Positions 16,498 to 25,856 are shown, counted from the first letter of the stretch. The stretch is DNA of 41,828 nucleotides from Eubacterium sp. (GCA_017634555.1 JAGBNF010000002.1:1-41828), one strand, 5' to 3'. Numbers and translations: made by a program. The notes: a model not told the origin generated them from the sequence alone.

Positions 16498-17253
16498 ATG
16501 GAAATCACATTAAATGTAATCAGAGAGAAAATTCGTAAGAAGATGCTCTATATAACAACAATACTCGGAATTGTCGTAGTAATGATATTTTCAACAGACA
16601 TGGGAAGTCTTACCATCGGCGGAAAAAATATCAAAGATTATTACGTGCTGATACCGATACTCATAAATATAGTAAACTTCCTTGCCGGGGCCATCGCACT
16701 TGCAATGTCGATCTCAACAGTTCCGAATGAATATGAGAGACGCACCAGCCATCTGATATGGTCAAGGGGAGTAAGCCAGAGCAGATATCACATGGGTCTG
16801 GCAATGGGAAATGTGCTGGTGTCATGGATTTCAGGAATCATTCTTTACCTGACACTCGGAGTTTTCGCAATAGTAAACAGCTACACAAATATAATCGGAA
16901 TGATAATCGCAGCATCAATCTTCATGCTGATCTACACAGCTATCATCTGCATGCTGACCACTGCATTATCCATCAAGCTTCCGACAGTTGTAACGGGAGT
17001 GGTCATGATAGTACTTTTCGCAGGAGGAGCCTTCAGAAGCATACTTAAGCTTCTCACCGCAGCACTTACGGGAACAGGCGGAACAGTGTTAAAGAAGCTG
17101 ATAAGCTTTATCCCTGATCTTTCAGGAATCAGTAAGCAGGGAGGAAATCTGATTCAGGGAAAGCCGGTAAATGTGCACGTTATCGTTATGGGACTGCTGT
17201 TCATATGGATAGCAGGATTGGGAATACTTGTATTTAGAAGAAAGGAAGCATAA
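16498..17253 (+). CDS. ABC-2 type permease
   Basis: A 251-residue membrane protein with six hydrophobic segments and a positively charged N-terminus (VIREKIRKKM). It is the membrane partner of the preceding ATPase. The segment PNEYERRTSHLIWSRGVSQS between helices 2 and 3 is the cytoplasmic coupling region usual in ABC-2 permeases. ATG 16498 follows AGAGGAAAAG; an in-frame ATG at 16465 lies inside the ATPase gene and has no ribosome site. The next gene begins 4 bp after its stop. Confidence 0.85.
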   Translation: MEITLNVIREKIRKKMLYITTILGIVVVMIFSTDMGSLTIGGKNIKDYYVLIPILINIVNFLAGAIALAMSISTVPNEYERRTSHLIWSRGVSQSRYHMGLAMGNVLVSWISGIILYLTLGVFAIVNSYTNIIGMIIAASIFMLIYTAIICMLTTALSIKLPTVVTGVVMIVLFAGGAFRSILKLLTAALTGTGGTVLKKLISFIPDLSGISKQGGNLIQGKPVNVHVIVMGLLFIWIAGLGILVFRRKEA

Positions 17254-17257
17254 GAAA

Positions 17258-18154
17258 ATGAAGAAGCTTGGATATATAATTTACAGTCTGTTTGGAGCAG
17301 GACTTGTTCTTACAGGATTCATGACAACAGAGAAGGGATTTAAGGAAAACGACAGAACAGAATTGGACAGAGTTGCCGAGGATTATAAAGAGCTCGGAGA
17401 TATGGGCTTTAAGGGATTTTGTCCGACTGACTATAAAGTTGCTTTTTCAAGCGGAGAGAAGGATATCGTCGTAGATTATAACGACGGCGACTATAAGGTT
17501 TCTGAGAGAGATGCCGTATATGAAGGACTTGTGGGAAGTATCTATCAGAATGGTGATGAATTCGAAGTTGTTGTACCGGAGTACGATACATGGATTTCAA
17601 TTCAGGCAGGAAGCGGTGAACAGCTTTCGTCAGTAATCTGGCATGAAAGCTTCCATGCTTATCAGAATGAATACTGCAAGCTTTATGATAAGGTTGACAG
17701 TGCAATGTTAGGCGAGACAGAGCTTTCATCAGAGGTTGATAACAATGCTGAAGCAAAGAGGCTTTACGAGAAGGAACTTCAGATCCTCGGACAGCTTGCA
17801 GATGAAGAGAATTCTTGTGATATACATGAAATTGCATTAGAATATATCAGTGTGGCAGAGGAGAGAGATAACCTCCTCACAGACGAGATAAACAGATCCG
17901 AAGCATTTTATGAGATGATGGAGGGTTCTGCTTACTACGTAGAATCACACGCAGTCCGTTATGAGAATGGAGAGCAGGTTTACAGAAATAACTATCTTGA
18001 GAGTGCTGCAGAGTATAAGAACGGAAACTCAAAGTATTATAGCCATGGAATGCTTGAATGTATGCTGCTTGATGAGCTTAATCCGGAGTGGAAGGACTCC
18101 TACAGCTTTGACAGAACACTTGATGAAGTTATCGAGGAATATGCAGTAAAATAA
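17258..18154 (+). CDS. membrane-anchored putative zinc metallopeptidase (HExxH)
   Basis: A 299-residue protein with one N-terminal membrane segment (about 5-22), so the rest probably lies outside the cell. It contains HESFH (129-133), a match to the HExxH zinc motif, in VIWHESFHAYQNEY. About 90 residues later comes MEGSAYYVESHAV, whose Glu222 resembles the third ligand of gluzincin peptidases (E-G-x-A-x-Y-x-E pattern). I do not recognise a named family. It lies between the ABC permease (4 bp upstream) and the two-component pair, so it is an operon member. It may process or destroy the peptide the system senses or exports. The function is inferred from motif and position. Confidence 0.7.
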   Translation: MKKLGYIIYSLFGAGLVLTGFMTTEKGFKENDRTELDRVAEDYKELGDMGFKGFCPTDYKVAFSSGEKDIVVDYNDGDYKVSERDAVYEGLVGSIYQNGDEFEVVVPEYDTWISIQAGSGEQLSSVIWHESFHAYQNEYCKLYDKVDSAMLGETELSSEVDNNAEAKRLYEKELQILGQLADEENSCDIHEIALEYISVAEERDNLLTDEINRSEAFYEMMEGSAYYVESHAVRYENGEQVYRNNYLESAAEYKNGNSKYYSHGMLECMLLDELNPEWKDSYSFDRTLDEVIEEYAVK

Positions 18155-18163
18155 AATTATATG

Positions 18164-18188
18164 AAATGTACCGGTCAGCGGTACATTT
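18164..18188 (+). promoter_or_regulatory. intercistronic hairpin before the response regulator
   Basis: A perfect 9-bp stem AAATGTACC (18164-18172) pairs with GGTACATTT (18180-18188) over a 7-nt loop. It sits 2 bp before the AAAGGAGA ribosome site. There is no T-run, so it is not a terminator; mRNA processing or stability is more likely. Confidence 0.5.
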
Positions 18189-18202
18189 ATAAAGGAGACA
18201 GT

Positions 18203-18892
18203 ATGGAATATACAATTCTTGGCGCAGATGACGAGGTGGAAATACTCGACTCTCTCGAGCTGTTTTTGAATAAAGAAGGAATAAGACTTATTAAGGCCGA
18301 TAATGGAATATCGGCCTTAGAGTTGTTTAAGACGGAGAATCCTCACATGGTTCTTCTGGACGTTATGATGCCGGGACTGGACGGATTCTCGGTGCTCAGG
18401 AAGATACGTGAAGTGAGTCACGTACCTGCAATAATGATCACTGCGAAGAGCGAGGACTATGATAAGATACTGGGCCTTGAGCTGGGAGCAGACGACTATG
18501 TATCCAAGCCATTCAACCCTATGGAGGTTGTTGCGAGAGTGAAGGCTCAGCTGAGAAGGAATTACGACTATCATGAGGAGACTTCCTCAAAGGTTTATAA
18601 GGCCTTCGGCATAGAGCTTGATACGGATGCGAAGTCAGTCATGAAGGACGGAGAAAATCTGGCACTTACGAGCACGGAGTATAAGATCCTCGAGCTGCTG
18701 ATGCCAAATCCGGGAAGGATTTACACCAAGCAGCAGATATTCGAATATGTCTGGGAGGGCGACTATATAGCAGATGACAGCACGATCATGGTGCATATAA
18801 GCAACCTCAGAAACAAGCTGAAGAAGGACGACGATACAGTTATCATCAGGACAGTTAAGGGACTGGGATATAAGTTTGAGAAGGAAGCGTAG
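18203..18892 (+). CDS. OmpR-family response regulator
   Basis: Regulator of 229 residues. The receiver has Asp9/Asp10, phospho-acceptor Asp53 (LLDVMMPG) and a Lys in SKPFNP. The C-terminal winged helix (about 130-229) ends in IRTVKGLGYKFE, the family hallmark. ATG 18203 follows AAAGGAGA; an in-frame ATG at 18161 lies before the hairpin and has no ribosome site. The kinase gene starts one base after its stop. It is the best candidate to bind the 11-bp repeats at 15720-15763. Confidence 0.93.
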   Translation: MEYTILGADDEVEILDSLELFLNKEGIRLIKADNGISALELFKTENPHMVLLDVMMPGLDGFSVLRKIREVSHVPAIMITAKSEDYDKILGLELGADDYVSKPFNPMEVVARVKAQLRRNYDYHEETSSKVYKAFGIELDTDAKSVMKDGENLALTSTEYKILELLMPNPGRIYTKQQIFEYVWEGDYIADDSTIMVHISNLRNKLKKDDDTVIIRTVKGLGYKFEKEA

Positions 18893-20314
18893 ATGAAAAA
18901 GAATAAACATCAAAAGAGCATATTTTCCAGACTTGTAAAAAGCTATGTGCTTTTTCTGGCGGGATCTCTGGTCATATATCTGATCGCGGTGGTCCTTATA
19001 CTTTCATATCTCGGAAACGGTAAGATAAGTAATGTTTCGCCGCAGACCGTCGTGAAGAATGACGGAACAATCAATGACCTGGAGGTTCTCTCGCGCATAG
19101 GCGGATGGGTGGAAGAACTGGATAGCGAAGGAAATGTGGTCGAGGTATTCGGTGAAAGGAAAACCGACAGGAACAGCTACAGTCTGTCCGATATGGCCGA
19201 ACTTCTGGATATGGGTTATGTGAGATACGGGAAAAACGGTATTATCATCAATGAGCATGATCCAGCAAAGGACATAGAGTATTCGGGAATCGTCAGATAT
19301 GTGGGTGAGCCGAAGAGAATCTTTCTCGTATGTTATCCATACGATATGATAAGCTACAACATGACTTATAACATTACAAACGAGGGAAATAATAATGCAC
19401 TCGTTTTTCTCGGGGTATTGGGAGTGCTCTTCCTTATAGAGGTGCTGCTGATCAGTCTTTATCTGAAGAAGCATATAGAGAAACCGCTGAAGCTCCTTAT
19501 GGATGGAATGGATGAGGTGAGTAAGGGCGAGAGGGATGTTGTTCTTGAATATAATACCGATAAGGAATTTGAGGACATCAGAGATAAGTTTAACGGTATG
19601 GCACAGAAGCTGAAGGAAAGTGAGGATGAGAAGCATAAGATCGAGCAGAATCGTAATCAGATGCTGCTTGAACTGGCACATGATATAAAGAATCCGATAG
19701 CATCCATTACGAGCAGCATATGTGCGCTTGAGGAAGGACTTGTGGCAGAGGATAAGAAGGCCGACTACTACAAGAAGATAGAAATGAAGGCTACGCGTAT
19801 CCGTACCCTTACAGAGGATATGAATACCAGCCTCAAGATGGAAAGCGACGACTATAAGCTGAACCTTGAGAAAGCGGATGTATGTGAGATCGTTCGAAGG
19901 ATATGTGTTGAGTTCTATGAGGACATAACCGAAACGGGCAAGGATTTCGATATAGATATTCCGGATGAGGCACTTACAGCTGAAATTGATGTACAGCTCT
20001 TTGGAAGAGTTATAAATAATCTTCTCGCAAATGCAAATAAGTATAACAGTACAGGAAAGAATATCGCGGTTAAGGTTTATAAGGATGGGAATCAGATCGT
20101 AACCGAGGTGATGGATGACGGTGAGGCTATCGCGGAAGAGTTTGTACCGAGACTTTTCGAAGCCTTCTCCAGAGGCGATTCAACAAGGAAGACCGACGGC
20201 GGAACAGGTCTCGGCCTTGCAATATCACATAAGATAATTAAGAAGCATCAGGGAACACTGAAGTATATCAGAGTGGAAGATAAGAACTGCTTTGTTATAA
20301 GGATTAAGGGATAG
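18893..20314 (+). CDS. HAMP-containing sensor histidine kinase
   Basis: Kinase of 473 residues with classical layout: membrane helix 1 (about 17-40), an extracellular sensor region of about 125 residues (41-167), helix 2 (168-190), HAMP (191-243), and HisKA with phospho-accepting His263 (ELAHDIKNPIAS). The HATPase domain has N-box NNLLANANKYN and G-box GGTGLGLAIS. The acidic sensor region suggests binding of a cationic ligand such as an antimicrobial peptide, which is inference. The gene begins directly after the regulator stop. A nucleotidyltransferase gene follows after 3 bp, so the transcript may continue. Confidence 0.93.
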   Translation: MKKNKHQKSIFSRLVKSYVLFLAGSLVIYLIAVVLILSYLGNGKISNVSPQTVVKNDGTINDLEVLSRIGGWVEELDSEGNVVEVFGERKTDRNSYSLSDMAELLDMGYVRYGKNGIIINEHDPAKDIEYSGIVRYVGEPKRIFLVCYPYDMISYNMTYNITNEGNNNALVFLGVLGVLFLIEVLLISLYLKKHIEKPLKLLMDGMDEVSKGERDVVLEYNTDKEFEDIRDKFNGMAQKLKESEDEKHKIEQNRNQMLLELAHDIKNPIASITSSICALEEGLVAEDKKADYYKKIEMKATRIRTLTEDMNTSLKMESDDYKLNLEKADVCEIVRRICVEFYEDITETGKDFDIDIPDEALTAEIDVQLFGRVINNLLANANKYNSTGKNIAVKVYKDGNQIVTEVMDDGEAIAEEFVPRLFEAFSRGDSTRKTDGGTGLGLAISHKIIKKHQGTLKYIRVEDKNCFVIRIKG

Positions 20315-20317
20315 AAG

Positions 20318-21334
20318 ATGGATTTTAAAGAACTTGCGAAGACAAAGGAATATGATTTTCTGCGCACGGATCCGAGGCTCGGAGACAGGATAATACTGCT
20401 GGGAGTTACGGGCAGTTACGGCTATGGTACAAATCGTGAGGGTAGTGATGTGGATTTCCGAGGAATTACACTTGATCTTCCGTCGGATATTATTGGATTT
20501 ACTGAGTTCGAGCAGTTTGAGGATAGAATTACAGATACGGTGATATATTCATTTAACAAGATAATCAGGCTGCTTATGAGCTGCAATCCTAATACGATTG
20601 AGATCCTTGGAATAGATGAGAAGGAATATATCGTAAAGAATGAAATCGGTCAGGAGCTGCTTGATAATAAGGACATGTTTCTTTCTAAAAGAGCCGCAGC
20701 TTCCTTCGGTCATTATGCGGATGCACAGCTGAGACGTCTGCAGAATGCGATTGCCAGAGATTCTATGACACAGCCGGACAGAGAAGAACATATCTTGAGA
20801 TCTGTCATGCATGCTCTTGAAGACTACAATCGCAGACAGACACTGGGCGGAATGGGAGATACAAGGCTCTATATAGATGATGCTGTCACCGAAGGACTTG
20901 AAAAGGAAATATTCGTAGACGGAGTGGTGAAGCATCTTCCGCTTCGTGCATATAATGATATGATGAACAGCATGAATACCGTTATCAGAGAGTATGACAA
21001 GATCGGAAAGCGTAATAAGAAAAAGGACGACAACCATCTGAACAAGCATGCCATGCATCTTGTAAGACTCTTTATGATGGGAACAGATATACTGAAAAAT
21101 GGCATTATCAGAACCAGAAGAACAGATGAAGAGCTGGTACTTCTCAGAAGTATAAGAGACGGAAAGTATATGAAGGACGGAAAGCTCTCAGACGAGTTCT
21201 ACAGTATCGTTAGTTCATATGAAAAGGAATATGAGGAAGCAGAGCATATCAGCAGGCTTCCGGAAAATCCGGATATGGACAGGATCGAGAAGTTTGTAGA
21301 AAGCGTAAACAGAAGGATAGTGTTGGAGGCATAG
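20318..21334 (+). CDS. RlaP/YcgL-like nucleotidyltransferase 1
   Basis: A 338-residue protein of the DNA-polymerase-beta nucleotidyltransferase fold. The active-site signature GSYGYGTNREGSDVDFRG (about 32-49) has the G-S pair and metal-binding Asp44 and Asp46. It matches the family called RlaP (RNA-repair-associated polymerase-beta fold) or YcgL. Family members are proposed to add nucleotides to RNA ends; the actual substrate here is unknown. It begins 3 bp after the kinase and ends 3 bp before a second, divergent family member. The C-terminal half is helical and charged. Confidence 0.8.
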   Translation: MDFKELAKTKEYDFLRTDPRLGDRIILLGVTGSYGYGTNREGSDVDFRGITLDLPSDIIGFTEFEQFEDRITDTVIYSFNKIIRLLMSCNPNTIEILGIDEKEYIVKNEIGQELLDNKDMFLSKRAAASFGHYADAQLRRLQNAIARDSMTQPDREEHILRSVMHALEDYNRRQTLGGMGDTRLYIDDAVTEGLEKEIFVDGVVKHLPLRAYNDMMNSMNTVIREYDKIGKRNKKKDDNHLNKHAMHLVRLFMMGTDILKNGIIRTRRTDEELVLLRSIRDGKYMKDGKLSDEFYSIVSSYEKEYEEAEHISRLPENPDMDRIEKFVESVNRRIVLEA

Positions 21335-21337
21335 ACC

Positions 21338-22123
21338 ATGGATACAACATTACAGGACATTCAGACAGCGCTGGATGAAGTTGAGAAATTTGAAAATGTA
21401 GAGATCCTTCTTGCGGTTGAATCGGGAAGCCGTGCATGGGGCTTTGCGTCGCCTGACAGTGATTATGATGTAAGATTCATATATCTCAGAAAGAAGGAAG
21501 AGTACCTCAGAGTTGACGAGACCAAGGAATATATAGACTGGGCATTGGATGAGGTGCTGGATATAAACGGATGGGATCTGAAGAAGGCACTTCTTGCTTT
21601 CGGAAAGGGAAATCCTAATCTCATAGAGTGGATGGGCTCACCGATAGTATATCGTAAGTCTGATAAGTGGGACAGGATAGCGGCTGTTGCGAGAGAATGC
21701 TTCTCGGAGAAGGCTTCGCTGAATCATTATTACGGAACAGCAAGAAGTACATATCAGAAGTTCCTTACAGGCGAGAAGGTTAAGTATAAGAAATACTTCT
21801 ATGCCTTAAGACCACTGCTCTGCTGCAGGTGGATCGAAAGATATCATGAGATCCCACCGATGGAATTTGATGATCTTCTGAAGCTTTTCGACGGAACCGA
21901 CAGAGACCTTTCGGATGAGCTGCTTTCTGCCATAAAGGGATTGGTTGAAAAGAAGGTCGTGACCGTAGAGGGTGAGCTTAATGACAGGATACCGATGATA
22001 CACAGCTTTATCGAAACAGAGCTTCTGAGACAGCATGACAACGCAGAAATGGCTGAGGATGACAGGATAAAGGATTATTCAAAGGTAAATGAAATCTTCA
22101 GAGAAATAATACAAGGAGAGTAA
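21338..22123 (+). CDS. RlaP/YcgL-like nucleotidyltransferase 2
   Basis: A 261-residue protein with active site ESGSRAWGFASPDSDYDVRF (about 28-47), with metal-binding Asp42 and Asp44. This is the textbook motif of the RlaP/YcgL group. It is clearly a different subgroup from its upstream neighbour, not a recent duplicate: it is shorter and only the active-site region is similar. The conserved ALRPLLCCRWI segment near residue 155 is also typical. It ends 2 bp before the next gene, so the three are translated as a unit. Confidence 0.88.
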   Translation: MDTTLQDIQTALDEVEKFENVEILLAVESGSRAWGFASPDSDYDVRFIYLRKKEEYLRVDETKEYIDWALDEVLDINGWDLKKALLAFGKGNPNLIEWMGSPIVYRKSDKWDRIAAVARECFSEKASLNHYYGTARSTYQKFLTGEKVKYKKYFYALRPLLCCRWIERYHEIPPMEFDDLLKLFDGTDRDLSDELLSAIKGLVEKKVVTVEGELNDRIPMIHSFIETELLRQHDNAEMAEDDRIKDYSKVNEIFREIIQGE

Positions 22124-22125
22124 AT

Positions 22126-23304
22126 ATGGCAAACGATAATATAGATTTTAAGAATCCGGATGAGGTGGCAGAATTCATTCTCACCGAAGGAATCCCGGGA
22201 GGAATAGCATTTAAGTCCGAGAGACGTGATGACAGTCTGTATATTCCGGAAATCGACATGATCCTTACACCTGTGGTTCATCAGCTGCAGGACAGAAGTG
22301 CGGGAATCGCCTTCTACATGCGTTCCGAGAAATATGATAAGCAGTTATTTGAATACAGTATGGGAATGGGCAGCGACGGAAGGACAGCTGTGGGAATGGC
22401 ACTGGCATCATTCCTGTTCTCATTCATGGAAGGCTTCCATAAGATGACGGCTAAGGAGGACCCGACAGAAATTAAGACTGAGTTTGCGGGAAAGAGCCAT
22501 GAGTGGAATGTATATCTCAGCAACGTTACAGGTATGGGCCTGAAGGAGAAGACAGAGGAAAATGCATCGGCTTATGCGTACTGGGATCTCCTGAAGGATG
22601 AAATAATGAAGCGTCTCGGAAATCAGAAACTGGCACTGGTAAAGGTATATGCTTCAAAGAGTCCTAAGGATGTTATCTGCGAAGTAAGAATAGATGATGT
22701 TTCATTCCCAGAGCTTGGAGAGATGGTAAAGACTATTGCAGAGAAATGGAATGTGGAGCAGTTTATATCCGAAAAGCAGTTCTTCTTTATCGAGCAGAAA
22801 GAAGAGACCTATATTCCGTCGGAATATGACGGAAACGAGGGCTGGCAGAAGCTTCGCGGTATGGTGCTTGATTATCTCAAGATGTTCCGTATGGCTTCAA
22901 CTCAGGAGCTTTATGAGAGACTCCCTTATGCCGCAGCAAACAGTATTGAAGACCCTGTGATCGCAGCAGAGTGCTACAGCTTTCTGCCGGAGATGGCAGC
23001 TATGCATGCCTGGGGTGACAGAATGAAGATTTCGGATATGGCTATAATGGGCCTTCCTGACGGTACTGAAACAAAGCTCAGTGTTTATCAGCTTTCCGAC
23101 TTCCTGAAGCTGGACAATGTACTGGGTGACATCATAAGCAAGGGCGATTTCGGTGATGAGACAGATACACTCCTGAAGGAGCTTATAGGCTGCAGCTCAA
23201 TCTACAGTGCAGTCAATAAAGCATTAGAAGCAGGAAGTGAATTGGGAGATCTTATAATTTCGAATATGTATTACAACATGGGCGAAGGCTTTGTGCTCAG
23301 ATAG
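22126..23304 (+). CDS. protein of unknown function, linked to the nucleotidyltransferases
   Basis: A 392-residue, acidic, cytosolic protein with no signal or membrane segment. I do not recognise the family. The first half contains a hydrophobic stretch AVGMALASFLFSFMEGF (about 85-101) and looks alpha/beta. The second half, after about residue 245, is mostly helical. The start follows CAAGGAGAG. Its 2-bp distance from the second nucleotidyltransferase means they are almost certainly expressed together and perhaps work together. No terminator follows, but the next gene has its own upstream AT-rich region. Confidence 0.6.
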   Translation: MANDNIDFKNPDEVAEFILTEGIPGGIAFKSERRDDSLYIPEIDMILTPVVHQLQDRSAGIAFYMRSEKYDKQLFEYSMGMGSDGRTAVGMALASFLFSFMEGFHKMTAKEDPTEIKTEFAGKSHEWNVYLSNVTGMGLKEKTEENASAYAYWDLLKDEIMKRLGNQKLALVKVYASKSPKDVICEVRIDDVSFPELGEMVKTIAEKWNVEQFISEKQFFFIEQKEETYIPSEYDGNEGWQKLRGMVLDYLKMFRMASTQELYERLPYAAANSIEDPVIAAECYSFLPEMAAMHAWGDRMKISDMAIMGLPDGTETKLSVYQLSDFLKLDNVLGDIISKGDFGDETDTLLKELIGCSSIYSAVNKALEAGSELGDLIISNMYYNMGEGFVLR

Positions 23305-23398
23305 TGGTAGTTCTTTCTTTTTTATGATACAATATAGGTTACGACGTAGTATAATATTAAATGTGCCATACTATAAAAAGACCGACAAGGAGTCAGAC

Positions 23399-24505
23399 AT
23401 GGGAAAGTCACTAAAAGATATATATAACGAGCAAAAAGATCTGAGAGATAAGATGCTTCTGTTTTCACTGCTTGCATGTATAATTCTGGTAATTGCATGT
23501 GCAGCGATAATGGTATTGGAAGGCAGTGAGATCTGGACGGTAATCTTCAACGTAGCAGCTGCAGTATTCATGCTGTTCCTCTTTAATCTTGCATTCAAGA
23601 AGGATATGAAGAGTCTGGTACGTGCCGTATTCGTATATTTCATGAATATAGTAGTGCTCACCTATCTTTTCTTTGTAAACGGCGGAATCAATTCCGGTAT
23701 GCCGATATATCTTGTGGCAGGACTTATCCTTATAATCCTGTCAGAGTACGGAGTAAGAAGATACGTTGCACTCGGTATCTGCAGTGTATTTCATGTAGTA
23801 TCAATCTTTGCCTCATATCTTTTCATGAGCGGACAGGCTGAGAGCCGCGGACTTCCGGTATTCGTAACAGAGCTTAGTCAGTTCGAGGAAGTATATGACA
23901 CAGCAATATCACTTGTAATCGTAGGACTCTGGATGGGTATCACACTTATACTTGTATTCAGCGCTTACGAAAAGGAAAAGAATTACAACGAAGACCTTAT
24001 GAACAAACTCGCTGATATGGCGGTAACAGACGAACTTACAGGTATCAACAACAGAAGATATATGTTCAATTATCTCGAGACACATGAGGATCTTTTCGGT
24101 TCTGATAAGAGATACCTTGCAATGTTCGATATAGATTTCTTCAAGAAGATAAACGATACCTACGGACATCTGTTCGGTGATGAAGTATTAAGCAGATTCG
24201 GTGATGTACTTCTCGCTCAGAACGAGGATGAAGAGGTTGAGCTCACAGCAAGATACGGCGGTGAGGAATTCGTACTTCTCTACAATGCCGACAGCAGAGA
24301 TGATGCAAAGATCAGAATCGACAGAATCAGAGAAGAGATGAAGAGAATAAAGATCGAGAATTATCCTGATGTAAATCTGACACTCAGCGCAGGCCTTGTA
24401 TTATGCAAGAAGCATAACACTATCACAGAGCTTCTCAAGGAAGCAGATGACTGCCTGTATGAGGCAAAGAGCGAGGGCAGAGACCGCGTAGTAGCTGCTC
24501 TGTAA
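23399..24505 (+). CDS. membrane diguanylate cyclase (GGDEF family)
   Basis: A 368-residue enzyme that would make the second messenger cyclic di-GMP from GTP. About six membrane helices fill residues 20-190, like the MASE-type sensor regions of the family. The GGDEF domain follows (about 205-368), with an intact GGEEF (287-291) and metal-binding Asp in MFDIDFFKKIND. The RxxD inhibitory site expected five residues before GGEEF is absent (the region reads VELTARY), so product feedback through that site is not expected. ATG 23399 is chosen for its AAGGAG site; the upstream in-frame stretch from 23291 overlaps the previous gene. A TATAAT at 23350 might be its -10, with no good -35. Confidence 0.92.
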   Translation: MGKSLKDIYNEQKDLRDKMLLFSLLACIILVIACAAIMVLEGSEIWTVIFNVAAAVFMLFLFNLAFKKDMKSLVRAVFVYFMNIVVLTYLFFVNGGINSGMPIYLVAGLILIILSEYGVRRYVALGICSVFHVVSIFASYLFMSGQAESRGLPVFVTELSQFEEVYDTAISLVIVGLWMGITLILVFSAYEKEKNYNEDLMNKLADMAVTDELTGINNRRYMFNYLETHEDLFGSDKRYLAMFDIDFFKKINDTYGHLFGDEVLSRFGDVLLAQNEDEEVELTARYGGEEFVLLYNADSRDDAKIRIDRIREEMKRIKIENYPDVNLTLSAGLVLCKKHNTITELLKEADDCLYEAKSEGRDRVVAAL

Positions 24506-24516
24506 GGAGAATTATA

Positions 24517-25785
24517 ATGAGTAAAGAATATGCCAGAGTATTATTAAGTCTTATCGACAAGTCGCCAACGGCATATCATGTAGTTGATAATGTAAAATGT
24601 ATCCTTGACGCAGCAGGCTTTAAGGGACTCAAGGAATCCGAAGTATGGAAGCTTGAGACCGGCGGAAAGTACTATGTGACAAGGAATGATTCATCAGTTA
24701 TAGCATTTACGATACCAAAGCCGGATTATAAAGGCTTTAAGATAATCGCAAGCCATTCGGATTCACCATGTCCGAAGCTTAAAGAAAACGATGAGATGAA
24801 GAGCGATGATTATGTCCGCCTTAATGTTGAGAAATATGGCGGAATGCTTCTGGCTCCGTGGTTTGACCGTCCGCTTTCTGTAGCGGGAAGAATCCTTGTA
24901 AAGGATGGAGACGGAATCAAGTCGATCCTTGTAAATCTTGATAAGGATGTAGCTGTAATCCCGTCAATGGCAATCCATATGAATAAAGAGGCGAACACAG
25001 GTTACACATACCGTGTTCAGCAGGACATGCTTCCTATCGTAAGTACGGGAGATGCGAAAAAATCTGTAATGTCACTCATTGCAGAAGCAGCCGGAGTAGA
25101 TGAGGACAGCATACTCGGTAAGGACCTTTTCATGTATATACGTGATAAGGGCGTTATCTGGGGATGTGATGATGAGTTTATCGGTTCCGCAAGACTGGAT
25201 GATCAGGAATGTGTATGGTGTACACTTTCAGGATTTACCGAAGCCGATAACAGCGAATATGTAAAGATGTTCTGCGTATTCGATAATGAGGAAGTAGGTT
25301 CGAGAACAAAGCAGGGAGCGGATTCAAACTTCCTTGCCAACCTGATCGACAGGATAAACGAAAACCTCGGCAGGAGCCGCGAAGAGTATTATACAGCATA
25401 TGCGAACAGCTTTATGATCTCAGCTGATAATGCGCATGCGATCCATCCTGCTCACAGGGATAAGTATGATCCTGTACAGAGCCCAAGAATGAATGAGGGA
25501 ATAGTACTTAAGTTCAGTGCAAGACAGAGCTATACAACAGATGGAATATCGTCCGCAGCAGTCAGAAAGATATGTGAGGATGGAAATATACCGTACCAGA
25601 TATTCGTGAATCATTCGGATGAACCGGGAGGAAGCACTCTGGGAAATATCTCGAATTCACACGTATCCATCAACACAGCGGATATAGGTCTGGCACAGCT
25701 CGCAATGCATTCTTCATTTGAGGTTGCAGGCATTAAGGATATTGATGCTCTGAGAGATTTTGCAAAAGAATTTTATAACTCATGA
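24517..25785 (+). CDS. M18-family aminopeptidase
   Basis: A 422-residue zinc aminopeptidase of family M18 (aspartyl aminopeptidase type, like ApeB), which removes N-terminal acidic or other residues from peptides in the cytosol. Metal-binding motifs are visible: ASHSDSPCPKLK near 88-99, SARLDDQECV near 225, FDNEEVGS near 250, and HSSFEVAG near the C-terminus. Length is as usual. It starts 11 bp after the diguanylate cyclase, with TAAGGAG overlapping that gene's stop region, so they may be co-transcribed. Confidence 0.92.
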   Translation: MSKEYARVLLSLIDKSPTAYHVVDNVKCILDAAGFKGLKESEVWKLETGGKYYVTRNDSSVIAFTIPKPDYKGFKIIASHSDSPCPKLKENDEMKSDDYVRLNVEKYGGMLLAPWFDRPLSVAGRILVKDGDGIKSILVNLDKDVAVIPSMAIHMNKEANTGYTYRVQQDMLPIVSTGDAKKSVMSLIAEAAGVDEDSILGKDLFMYIRDKGVIWGCDDEFIGSARLDDQECVWCTLSGFTEADNSEYVKMFCVFDNEEVGSRTKQGADSNFLANLIDRINENLGRSREEYYTAYANSFMISADNAHAIHPAHRDKYDPVQSPRMNEGIVLKFSARQSYTTDGISSAAVRKICEDGNIPYQIFVNHSDEPGGSTLGNISNSHVSINTADIGLAQLAMHSSFEVAGIKDIDALRDFAKEFYNS

Positions 25786-25791
25786 TAATCA

Positions 25792-25827
25792 GGTCGGAAG
25801 AGAAAATATGATTTTCCTTCCGGCCCT
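25792..25827 (+). terminator. terminator-like hairpin after the aminopeptidase
   Basis: A stem of about 14 bp (25792-25807 with 25811-25825, one bulged A) follows the stop by 6 bp. Only a short T-run follows (CCCTTTG), so termination may be partial. Confidence 0.55.
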
Positions 25828-25856
25828 TTGACTATATAGCAAAGGGGGGATATGAC
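25828..25856 (+). promoter_or_regulatory. predicted promoter of the ArsC/Spx-like gene
   Basis: -35 TTGACT (25828-25833), a 17-bp spacer, and -10 TATGAC (25851-25856). The transcript would begin near 25863 with a leader of about 65 nt. That leader holds a 10-bp hairpin with a 2-nt bulge (25887-25913, arms CTAGG..GTATTT and AAATACCTAG), immediately before the GAAGGGAG ribosome site. Confidence 0.5.
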
